NCBI GenBank assembly: GCA_050010255.1
Contig: JBEKLJ010000037.1
Coordinates: forward strand, 1-19,572
DNA: 19,572 bases
Direction: 5' to 3'
Source of the DNA: JBEKLJ01 sp050010255
GTDB lineage: Bacteria > Acidobacteriota > Terriglobia > Bryobacterales > Bryobacteraceae
The notes below the pieces were generated by a model. That model saw nothing but the letters and a program-made list of their open reading frames with translations, was not told where the DNA came from and searched no databases. Below are positions 7,107 to 13,686 of the stretch, one piece after another (positions within the stretch are counted from its first letter, which is position 1; the number at the start of each line of letters is the position of its first letter). A program made the position numbers and the translations under genes.

Positions 7107-9239
7107 TCAAGGCTTCTTGTAGGCCGCGTCCTCCAGGCCGGGGTTGATCCTGACCTCTGAGAACGTGAGCTCCACCACCGTCTTGCCACCTTGCCGGGTG
7201 ACGGATTTGAAGGGCACCCGGACCCCCGCGACTTCGCGGTAGTCGGAATAGATTTCCTGCGTCTCGGCGGGCGGGCCCATGATCGAGCCGGTGAACTCCT
7301 CGCCGACGATCAGGTTCGTAGCTGGGTCGATATAGAGCTTGACTTGCAGGTTCCGCGCCGGATCGCGGACGGCCACCGCCTCGACCTTCCTCCCGTCCAG
7401 CTCGGCCGGTTCGAGAGCCTGCATGGCATAGGCCGCCGAGTCGAATTTCTGGAGCAGCGAAACCATGTCGCGGAAAAGGGAGGCTTCGGTCTGATCCCGC
7501 TGCGAGCCCGGCATGTCCTGTGCTTGCGTGCCCATGCGCAGCCAGCCCGTTTGGCCATCGAAGCCCATAGTCATCTCGCCCATCGGCGTCTCGACCTTTT
7601 GCAGCATTCTGCCCGCGACGTTGATGGTGCCTGACATCTTCATTTCCATCGGGCCCTGGGGCGTCTCGACCTTCAGCATGCCGGAGCCGCTGAAGTCCCT
7701 GACGTTCATCAGGGCCGCGCCGCCCATGGCCGTGCGCACTGCCGCCAGCAGGGCCTTGGCCCTGGCGGCTGACGCGGGCGTTGCCGCCGCCAGCTCCTTC
7801 GGCTTGGGAGCCGGGATGCTGATGTCGATCGGCGTCACCTGGCCGAGCGAGGAGACGGGCGCTTCATAACCCTTCTCCTTCCCCAGGAACAGCACGGCGA
7901 ACCGCCCGGGCCTGAGGTACTCCCTGGCCACGCGCGCCACGTCGGCTCCGGTGGTCTGCTGAATCTTGGCGCGATACTGCTGGAGGTAATCCCGGGGATA
8001 GCCGAAGTACTCATACGATATCAGCCGGCTGACGATCTTGCCGGTGTCGTCGAACTCGAAGGCGAGCCCCCTGAGGATGCCGTCCTTGGCGCGATTGATC
8101 TCATCCTCGGTGGCGCCGCCGGCGGCCATCCGCTCGATCTCGGCGAGCATCGACCTGTAGATCTTGATGGTTGTGGGGGGTTTCGAGGAACCGCCGGCGC
8201 GGAATGTTCCCGGGCGGTCCCAGCCCGCGTTCCAGTTAGAGAAGACGGCGTAGGCCAGGCCCTGGGCCGAACGCACGTTCGAGAAGAGGCGCGAAGCGAA
8301 GCCGCCGCCGAGGATCTCGTTCATCACCTCCAGCGCGTAATAGTCCGGGTCGTTCCGCTTGCCGCCTAGCATGCCCATGACCACCCAGGACTGCTCCATG
8401 TCCTCCTTGTTGATGGCGTAAAAGCCGGCGCGGTTCTGCGCCGCCGGATCCACCTCGGGGACCGGAGGCCTAGGCTGCCCGCCGCGCGCCCAACCGCCGA
8501 ACGCCTTCTCGATCTTCGCCCGCATCTCGGCGGCGTTGAAATCGCCCCAGGCGCCCAGGATGATGTTCTCCGGCTGGAAGAAGAGCTGGTGGAAGGCCAC
8601 CAGGTCCCCGCGGGTGATGGCGTCGATGCTGGCGTATTCGGTCTGCCGGGCATAGGGGCTGCCCGGGCCGTAGATGATCCGGTTGAACTCGCGGAAAACG
8701 ATGCCGTTCGGGTTGTCGTTGCGGCGCGCGATCGAGTCCCGCTGCTGTATTTTGGCCAGATCGATCTTCTCCTGCGGGAACGCCGGATGCTGGAGGATGT
8801 CGGCGAGGATCGCGATGCCTCGGTCGAGGTCCTCTTTAAGCACGGAGACCCGGGCGCGGCCGGAGTCCTGGCCGATGCTGGTCTCGACGCTGGCGCCGAG
8901 GCGGTCCAGCTCCTCGTCCAGCAGGTCGCCGTTGCGCGAGACGCTGCCGCCGGTGCGCATCACCGCCCCGGTGATGGAGGCCAGCCCGGCCTTGTCGGCC
9001 GGTTCCCAGCGAGAGCCGGCACGGATCATCGCCTGGATGCTCACCGTGGGCAGCTCGTGGTCCTCGACCAGGTAGACGACCATGCCGTTGGGCAGCTCGA
9101 ATCGGATCGGCTCGGGGACCCGGATGTCGTTGATCGGCGGGTACTTCAGGTTCTTGTAGCTGGTGGCGCGTTGCGGCGGGGCGGCCGCGACGAGCGCGAC
9201 AGCGAGTGCCAGGAACAAAAAGAGTCTCAGGGTGCGCAT
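7107..9239 (-). CDS. Non-catalytic M16 peptidase subunit with C-terminal lipoprotein-carrier-like domain
   Basis: A 710-residue exported protein. The ATG at 9239 is preferred because GGAGA lies 6 nt upstream; a GTG at 9254 would overlap the previous stop. Residues 1-20 form a signal peptide. Two M16 halves cover about 45-450. The zinc motif HxxEH expected after the first strands is replaced by AGLASITGAV (84-93), so this subunit cannot bind the catalytic zinc. The second half keeps the SRLFSNVR...GLAY segment (Arg317/Arg323, Tyr330) that in two-subunit M16B enzymes completes the active site. Residues about 485-700 form a beta-rich domain resembling the LolA/outer-membrane lipoprotein-sorting fold. 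Eleven bases separate it from the catalytic partner gene, so a periplasmic heterodimer is likely. Confidence 0.88.
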   Translation of the reverse strand: MRTLRLFLFLALAVALVAAAPPQRATSYKNLKYPPINDIRVPEPIRFELPNGMVVYLVEDHELPTVSIQAMIRAGSRWEPADKAGLASITGAVMRTGGSVSRNGDLLDEELDRLGASVETSIGQDSGRARVSVLKEDLDRGIAILADILQHPAFPQEKIDLAKIQQRDSIARRNDNPNGIVFREFNRIIYGPGSPYARQTEYASIDAITRGDLVAFHQLFFQPENIILGAWGDFNAAEMRAKIEKAFGGWARGGQPRPPVPEVDPAAQNRAGFYAINKEDMEQSWVVMGMLGGKRNDPDYYALEVMNEILGGGFASRLFSNVRSAQGLAYAVFSNWNAGWDRPGTFRAGGSSKPPTTIKIYRSMLAEIERMAAGGATEDEINRAKDGILRGLAFEFDDTGKIVSRLISYEYFGYPRDYLQQYRAKIQQTTGADVARVAREYLRPGRFAVLFLGKEKGYEAPVSSLGQVTPIDISIPAPKPKELAAATPASAARAKALLAAVRTAMGGAALMNVRDFSGSGMLKVETPQGPMEMKMSGTINVAGRMLQKVETPMGEMTMGFDGQTGWLRMGTQAQDMPGSQRDQTEASLFRDMVSLLQKFDSAAYAMQALEPAELDGRKVEAVAVRDPARNLQVKLYIDPATNLIVGEEFTGSIMGPPAETQEIYSDYREVAGVRVPFKSVTRQGGKTVVELTFSEVRINPGLEDAAYKKP

Positions 9240-9250
9240 GGTCTGTCTCC

Positions 9251-10768
9251 TCACTTCGACGCCGCCCCCTCGAGCGGCTCGATGACGCCGATGGTGCGGT
9301 TGTCAAACGTGAACGTTGAGCGGGCCACGCGCTGGATGTCCTCGGGCGTGACCGCGTTGATTCTGTCGAGTTGCTTGAACAGAGTGCGCCAGTCGCCGGT
9401 CAGCACCTGGTACTCGGACAACTGGAGGGCCAGGCTGGAATTGTCGGCGAGCTGCCGGATAATGTTGGCGCGGGCACGCCGCTTGACGCCGTCCAACTCC
9501 TCACTCCCAACCAGCTCGGTCTGCAAGCGTTCGATCTCGGCTTCGATGGCCTTTCGAGCTTCCCCATTAGTGTGCCCGGGCGCGACAAATGCGTAGAACA
9601 GGAACAGCCCCGGATACTTCTCGCCGGGGAAGCCCGGGAATCCTCCGGCCGCGCTGGCGATCTTCTTGTCGCGCACCAGCGACCGGTAGAGCCGCGAGGA
9701 ACGGCCTTCGCTGAGCAGGCTGCTGATGGCGTCGTAGACGGCGTTGTCGGGGTCGTTGATGTCCGGCTTGTGGTAGCCCTCGACGAGCACACGCTGCGCC
9801 CGCAGCCTGAGGGTGACCTGGCGCTCCCCGGTCTGCGGCGGTTCGACCGTCCGCAATGGTTCCGGCTGGGGTCCGCTCGGAATCACGCCCAGGTAGGTTT
9901 CGGCCAGCTCACGCACGCGCTGGGGATTCACGTCGCCCACGACGACGCTGATCAGGTTGCTCGGCGCGTAATACTTCTTGAAGAACGCCTCCGCGTCCTC
10001 GCGGGTGATGTTCTGGAGATCGCTCATATGGCCGAGCCCCGGCTCGTGATACGGGTGAGCCTTGTAGGCCACTGCCTGGAACTCCTCGACTAGCCGCCCC
10101 ACGGGCTGGCTCTCCATCAAGCGGCGCTCCTCCATCACCACGTCGCGTTCCTTATAGAACTCGCGCAGCACCGGATCGCCGAAGCGCTCCGCCTCCAGGA
10201 AGAACCACAGTTCCATCTCGTTCGAGGGCAGGCTGAAGAAGTAATTGGTCGTGTCCTCGGCGGTGAAGGCGTTCAGGCCTTGTCCGCCGGCGCGCTCGAC
10301 CGCCTCGCCAAATTCGTTGCTGACGACGAACTTCCCGGCGGCTTCCTGCGCGCTCCGGAAGTCCGCCTCGAGCTGCTTCAGCTTCTCGGGGTTGGCCTGG
10401 GCGCCCTTGCGCCGCTCGGCCTGGAGGGCGTGGTAAGCCTGATCCACGCGCGCCAGCGCCGGCCGCTCCTGGGCGTAGTTCCGGGTGCCAACACGGCTGG
10501 AGCCCTTGAAGGCCATGTGCTCGAACATGTGCGCCAGGCCGGTGCTGCCGGCGACGTCCTGGGCCGAGCCGACATCGGCGTACGTCAGGAACGACGCCAC
10601 CGGCGCCTGGTGGCGCTCCAGCACGATGAACCGCCATCCGTTCTTGAGCGTGAACTGAGTGACCCGGGACTCGAGTTCCCGGAAACTGTCCTGGGCCGCG
10701 GCGGATGCGGCGGCCACGAGCAGGCCCGCCACCAGTGCCAGGCGGGCCCGCGAGGTGCGAGAGATCAT
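9251..10768 (-). CDS. Catalytic M16 zinc peptidase (periplasmic)
   Basis: A 505-residue protein. The ATG at 10768 follows a purine-rich GGAGGAGGAGG ribosome site; a GTG at 10783 is less likely. The signal peptide ends near residue 25 (AASAAAQ). The inverted zinc motif is HMFEH (His80, Glu83, His84). The third ligand is in ERDVVMEERR, most likely Glu214. The gap from His84 to that Glu is about 130 residues against roughly 76 in the family. The extra length is a charged helical insert at about 97-150 (ARVDQAYHALQAERRKG onward), possibly coiled coil. The second half (about 240-490) is the usual M16 C-terminal domain. Together with the next gene it should make a two-chain peptide-degrading protease. 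It is third in the probable operon, 60 bp after pduT. Confidence 0.9.
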   Translation of the reverse strand: MISRTSRARLALVAGLLVAAASAAAQDSFRELESRVTQFTLKNGWRFIVLERHQAPVASFLTYADVGSAQDVAGSTGLAHMFEHMAFKGSSRVGTRNYAQERPALARVDQAYHALQAERRKGAQANPEKLKQLEADFRSAQEAAGKFVVSNEFGEAVERAGGQGLNAFTAEDTTNYFFSLPSNEMELWFFLEAERFGDPVLREFYKERDVVMEERRLMESQPVGRLVEEFQAVAYKAHPYHEPGLGHMSDLQNITREDAEAFFKKYYAPSNLISVVVGDVNPQRVRELAETYLGVIPSGPQPEPLRTVEPPQTGERQVTLRLRAQRVLVEGYHKPDINDPDNAVYDAISSLLSEGRSSRLYRSLVRDKKIASAAGGFPGFPGEKYPGLFLFYAFVAPGHTNGEARKAIEAEIERLQTELVGSEELDGVKRRARANIIRQLADNSSLALQLSEYQVLTGDWRTLFKQLDRINAVTPEDIQRVARSTFTFDNRTIGVIEPLEGAASK

Positions 10769-10828
10769 AACCTCCTCCTCCACGCGCGCTCATGCGAGCG
10801 CACACTCTCCCCGGCCACGCTGCGGGGC

Positions 10829-11380
10829 TCAGATGACTTCACTGAGCAGCTCCGGCCGCGGCGCGGGGATGACGACCTTGTTGACCAGCAGACCTTTCTG
10901 CGCGACGAGTTGGGCGCCGGCATCCACCGCGGCCCGGACAGCGGCCACTTTGCCGGTCATCGTCACGAAAGCTTTGCCGCCCAGCGCCATGGCCAGGCGA
11001 AGCTCGAGCAAGCGGACGTTGGCGGCCTTGGCGGCGGCGTCGGCGCCCTCGATGAGCGAGGCCACCGAGAACGACTCGATCACGCCCAGCGCCTCCAGCC
11101 GCTCCACCTTGGTGGCGCCGCTGATGGCCGGGAAGACCGATTCGTGCAAGTTGGGTATGACGAACGTATCGATCACCGAGAAGCCGCCCGCCTGTGCTCC
11201 GGCCTGGACCGCGGACTGCGCCGCGGCCACGTCGCCGCGGACCATCACCATGTACTTGCCCGAGCAGATGGACCGCGCCAGGAGCAGCTCGACGTCGGCT
11301 GCCTTCAGCATGGCGTCGCAGGCTTCCATGCCCGCCGCGATGCTGCCCAGCTCAATCAGACCGATCGAATTCTTCGCCAC
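10829..11380 (-). CDS. pduT: Tandem-domain bacterial microcompartment shell protein, PduT type
   Basis: A 183-residue protein made of two BMC domains (about 4-90 and 97-180), the length of PduT. The first reads GLIELGSIAAGMEACDAMLKAA and the second LGVIESFSVASLIEGADAAAKAA. SICSGKYMVMVRGDV places Cys39 where Salmonella PduT has the cysteine that binds a [4Fe-4S] cluster at the pore of the trimer (PduT reads TICPGK there). The C-terminal VNKVVIPAPRPELL also matches PduT. The family role is to pass electrons across the shell of a protein microcompartment. The start is GTG at 11380; its GAGG ribosome site lies in the last codons of pduS, six bases away, suggesting coupled translation. No other shell gene lies in the window. 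Confidence 0.93.
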   Translation of the reverse strand: MAKNSIGLIELGSIAAGMEACDAMLKAADVELLLARSICSGKYMVMVRGDVAAAQSAVQAGAQAGGFSVIDTFVIPNLHESVFPAISGATKVERLEALGVIESFSVASLIEGADAAAKAANVRLLELRLAMALGGKAFVTMTGKVAAVRAAVDAGAQLVAQKGLLVNKVVIPAPRPELLSEVI

Positions 11381-11386
11381 TGAAGA

Positions 11387-12748
11387 CTACCTCGCAATCT
11401 GGTCCTGGGAATGCGAACGGCGCGTCCGCTGCGGCGCGGCCGCGATTTCGACGAACGAGTCGGTGACCGCCTCGACCGTGCCGTCGATGCTGGCATGCAC
11501 GCTGGCCCCGAGCTCGGAGTCATCGACGCGGCCGACGGCCGCGCCCATCCGCACCTTGTCGCCGGCCGATACCACGGCGCGGGCCGGGTGGCCCGCGTGC
11601 TGCGAAAGCTGGATGCGCACGCGCTGCGGCGTGAAGCTGGAATCCTCGAACGGCGCCTCGGCCTCGTACTCCTCCACTCGCAGCCGGCGGCGAAGCATGC
11701 CCAGCGGCACCCGGCGGTGCTCCTTCATCGGGTGGAGGCTCGGCTCCCTCTCCTGAACGAATTGGAGCCCCGCGGCGCGCAGGCTGGCCTTGGCGTCGTC
11801 GCAGGCCTCCTTGGGATAGAGGTCCTCCGGGCAGGCGTAGAGCGTGCAGATGCCGCAGGCGCAGCAGAGCTGGCCCCACTTGCTCCAGTACTCGCCGCCG
11901 CTGGAGGTGAAGCCGAGGCTGCGCATCACCTTGTGCGGCATCACCTCGTAGCCGAGCAGGTAGCGCGGGCAGAACTCGGTGCAGTAGCTGCACTGGTCGC
12001 AGGCGGATTTGCCGATGCGCGCCATCTGCGCCTGCGTGCGCTCGCGCCGGGCGACGAGGTAGTGGCGGCGCGGCAGCACGATCAGCGCGGCGGTGGTCTT
12101 CCTCACTACGTCGTCGAGGCCGGGCGCCAGGGTTCCCATCATCAGCCCGCTGACGAAGACCGCGAAATCCGGCACGCTGGCGCCGCCCGCCAGCGCCAGT
12201 ACGTCCCGGAAGGAAGTGCCCACCGGCACCCAGACCGATTTGGGCTGGTTGACCGCGCCGGCCACCGAGAGGAACTTTCGGGTGACGGGGAGGCCCTCGG
12301 CGGCGGCGAAGTGGACGTTGTAAAGCGTCTCGACGTTGTTGACCACGCAGCCCACCTGGAGCGGGATTCCGGCCGGCGGGATCAGGCGCCCGGTGGCGCT
12401 GTAGACGAGCTCGTACTCGTCGCCGGAGGGATAGAAATCGCCCAGCAGCACCAGCTCGATCGGCCGCGAGTCCAGGCGGGAGCGCAGGGCCTCGATGGCG
12501 CGTACGTTCTTCTGCTTGATGCCGAACTTGCCCTGGCGCGCCTGGGTCGCCTCCATCATCAGCGACATCCCGGAGAGGATCTCCGCCGGGTAGCGCTCCA
12601 TCAGCTCGGCGTCCTTGTGGACCAGGGGCTCGCACTCGGCGCCGTTGGCGATGACGTACTCCACTTGGGAGCTTGCCTTGACATAGGCGGGAAACCCAGC
12701 TCCGCCCGCGCCGACCACGCCGAGCTGCTTCAGCTTCTCGCTCAACAT
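11387..12748 (-). CDS. pduS: PduS-like flavin/iron-sulfur oxidoreductase (RnfC-like, SLBB domain)
   Basis: A 453-residue cytosolic protein. It begins with the glycine-rich GVVGAGGAGFPAYVK motif (about 10-24) and ANGAECEPLVHKD, shared by RnfC, Nqo1 and PduS for FMN/NADH binding. A central SLBB-type segment (about 160-200) follows. Two [4Fe-4S] sites come next: CDQCSYCTEFC (Cys250, 253, 256, 260) and CCACGICTLYAC (Cys295 or 296, 298, 301, 306). The C-terminus is beta-rich (HAGHPARAVVSAGDKVRMGA). In Salmonella, PduS reduces cobalamin and partners PduT. Here it is the first gene of the minus-strand run, immediately before pduT. The ATG at 12748 has no ribosome site but a TATAAT 11 bp upstream, implying a nearly leaderless message. 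Cobalamin as substrate is not proven by the sequence. Confidence 0.92.
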   Translation of the reverse strand: MLSEKLKQLGVVGAGGAGFPAYVKASSQVEYVIANGAECEPLVHKDAELMERYPAEILSGMSLMMEATQARQGKFGIKQKNVRAIEALRSRLDSRPIELVLLGDFYPSGDEYELVYSATGRLIPPAGIPLQVGCVVNNVETLYNVHFAAAEGLPVTRKFLSVAGAVNQPKSVWVPVGTSFRDVLALAGGASVPDFAVFVSGLMMGTLAPGLDDVVRKTTAALIVLPRRHYLVARRERTQAQMARIGKSACDQCSYCTEFCPRYLLGYEVMPHKVMRSLGFTSSGGEYWSKWGQLCCACGICTLYACPEDLYPKEACDDAKASLRAAGLQFVQEREPSLHPMKEHRRVPLGMLRRRLRVEEYEAEAPFEDSSFTPQRVRIQLSQHAGHPARAVVSAGDKVRMGAAVGRVDDSELGASVHASIDGTVEAVTDSFVEIAAAPQRTRRSHSQDQIAR

Positions 12749-12759
12749 GCGGGACTTTC

Positions 12760-12765
12760 ATTATA
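12760..12765 (-). promoter_or_regulatory. -10 box upstream of pduS
   Basis: Reading the minus strand, a perfect TATAAT ends 11 bases before the pduS ATG. Transcription would begin within a few bases of the start codon, consistent with the missing ribosome site. No good -35 hexamer is visible in this GC-rich stretch, so the assignment is moderate. Confidence 0.45.
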
Positions 12766-12862
12766 GCGGACCGCCCCCTGCGCGCCGGTGCGCACCAGGT
12801 GGGCAGGCGGCCTGGGCGGGGGGGGCGGCGCAACCTCGCTGAAGCATAGGGTGAATGATCGC

Positions 12863-12891
12863 TTTACGCCGGGGTCGGCGGGGGCTATAAT
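12863..12891 (+). promoter_or_regulatory. Sigma-70-type promoter for the lipoprotein gene
   Basis: TTTACG (12863-12868) and a perfect TATAAT (12886-12891) are separated by exactly 17 bp. The start of transcription would be near 12898, giving a leader of about 60 nt. It lies back to back with the pduS -10 box in the 212-bp divergent region 12749-12960, which holds nothing else I can identify. Confidence 0.65.
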
Positions 12892-12960
12892 GATGCACAT
12901 TGCTCCGCCGCCGAGCGACATGACGGGGAGCGACCGGAGTGTGCTTGGAAGGAGAACAGA

Positions 12961-13560
12961 ATGAGCTCGAGATCTCGGAGCAAGTACTTGCTGTTATTGG
13001 CGCCGATCGTCATGGCGCTCCCGGCCATGGTGTCCTGCGGAACGCGGGCGGCACAGGCCCTACAGAGCGGGCGTCAATGCCCGGTGGTAACCGACCTGAG
13101 GCGGGTCTCGGTGGAGATCGCCTCGATCTCTTTCGTGGATGAGGTCCAGGGTCTGGACGGGAACAAGATGAAGGTCCCGGCGGACAAGAAGGACAAGTTC
13201 AGGATCGCGCTCGTCACCTTGAGGATCACGAAGCCGCCGGGAGAGAAGCTGACGGTGGCGGCGGCGGACCTGACGCTGCACTATTACCATGGCGACGAGA
13301 CGGAAGCGGCGCCGTGCGAAGGCATCTCGGTGTTCGGCAGCTCGTTGGACAGTGACCGGCCGCTGAAGATGCCGTCTCATGCCGGACCTGGCTTCGTGAA
13401 GCAGACCACCGGAACGGGCAGCACGCAGTCCGGCACGGTTTACCTCGACGCCGTATTCAACTACGTTGAGCCGAACATCTCTGACACCTGGATCGTTGTG
13501 GGGCAGCCTTCTACCTCCGCGCCGTACAGGTCCAAGTCGCCGGGTGGGGCGTCCTGGTAG
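12961..13560 (+). CDS. Small predicted lipoprotein of unknown function
   Basis: A 199-residue protein. The start is fixed by a strong AAGGAG (12949-12954) six bases upstream. Residues 1-25 form a basic then hydrophobic signal sequence ending MVSC, a plausible though imperfect lipobox, with lipidation at Cys26. The rest reads as an extracytoplasmic beta-rich domain: alternating hydrophobic strands (VSVEIASISFVDEVQGL, FRIALVTLRIT, DLTLHYYHGD) and a final strand with SGTVYLDAVFNYVEP. Two further cysteines (Cys40 and the one in EAAPCEG) could form a disulfide. I do not recognise a family. It has its own promoter and a strong hairpin after it, so it is probably a single transcription unit, although the next gene is only 126 bp downstream. 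Confidence 0.75.
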   Translation: MSSRSRSKYLLLLAPIVMALPAMVSCGTRAAQALQSGRQCPVVTDLRRVSVEIASISFVDEVQGLDGNKMKVPADKKDKFRIALVTLRITKPPGEKLTVAAADLTLHYYHGDETEAAPCEGISVFGSSLDSDRPLKMPSHAGPGFVKQTTGTGSTQSGTVYLDAVFNYVEPNISDTWIVVGQPSTSAPYRSKSPGGASW

Positions 13561-13616
13561 TCTGCCACCGCTCTGGCGCAGCTTTCTTCTCGCTATGAGC
13601 CGTTCCTGAGTACTGA

Positions 13617-13654
13617 ACGGGGAGGCCGCGTGTCAGTCGACGCGGCCTCCCCGT
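13617..13654 (+). terminator. Perfect 14-bp stem-loop after the lipoprotein gene
   Basis: ACGGGGAGGCCGCG (13617-13630) pairs perfectly with CGCGGCCTCCCCGT (13641-13654) over a 10-nt loop, and T13631-A13640 could add one more pair. No T-run follows, so it may act as a Rho-assisted terminator or protect the 3' end of the mRNA. It ends 22 bp before the ribosome site of the following gene. Confidence 0.6.
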
Positions 13655-13686
13655 GCCCGCACTAAAACTTCTGTCAGGAGATACGG

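Noticed and set aside
10829..12748. Part of a propanediol-utilisation operon
   Set aside because: Only pduS and pduT are present; no diol dehydratase, aldehyde dehydrogenase or other shell genes lie in the window.
11411..12766. 451-codon plus-strand frame opposite pduS
   Set aside because: Shadow: the minus strand encodes the two cysteine clusters and flavin motif of PduS.
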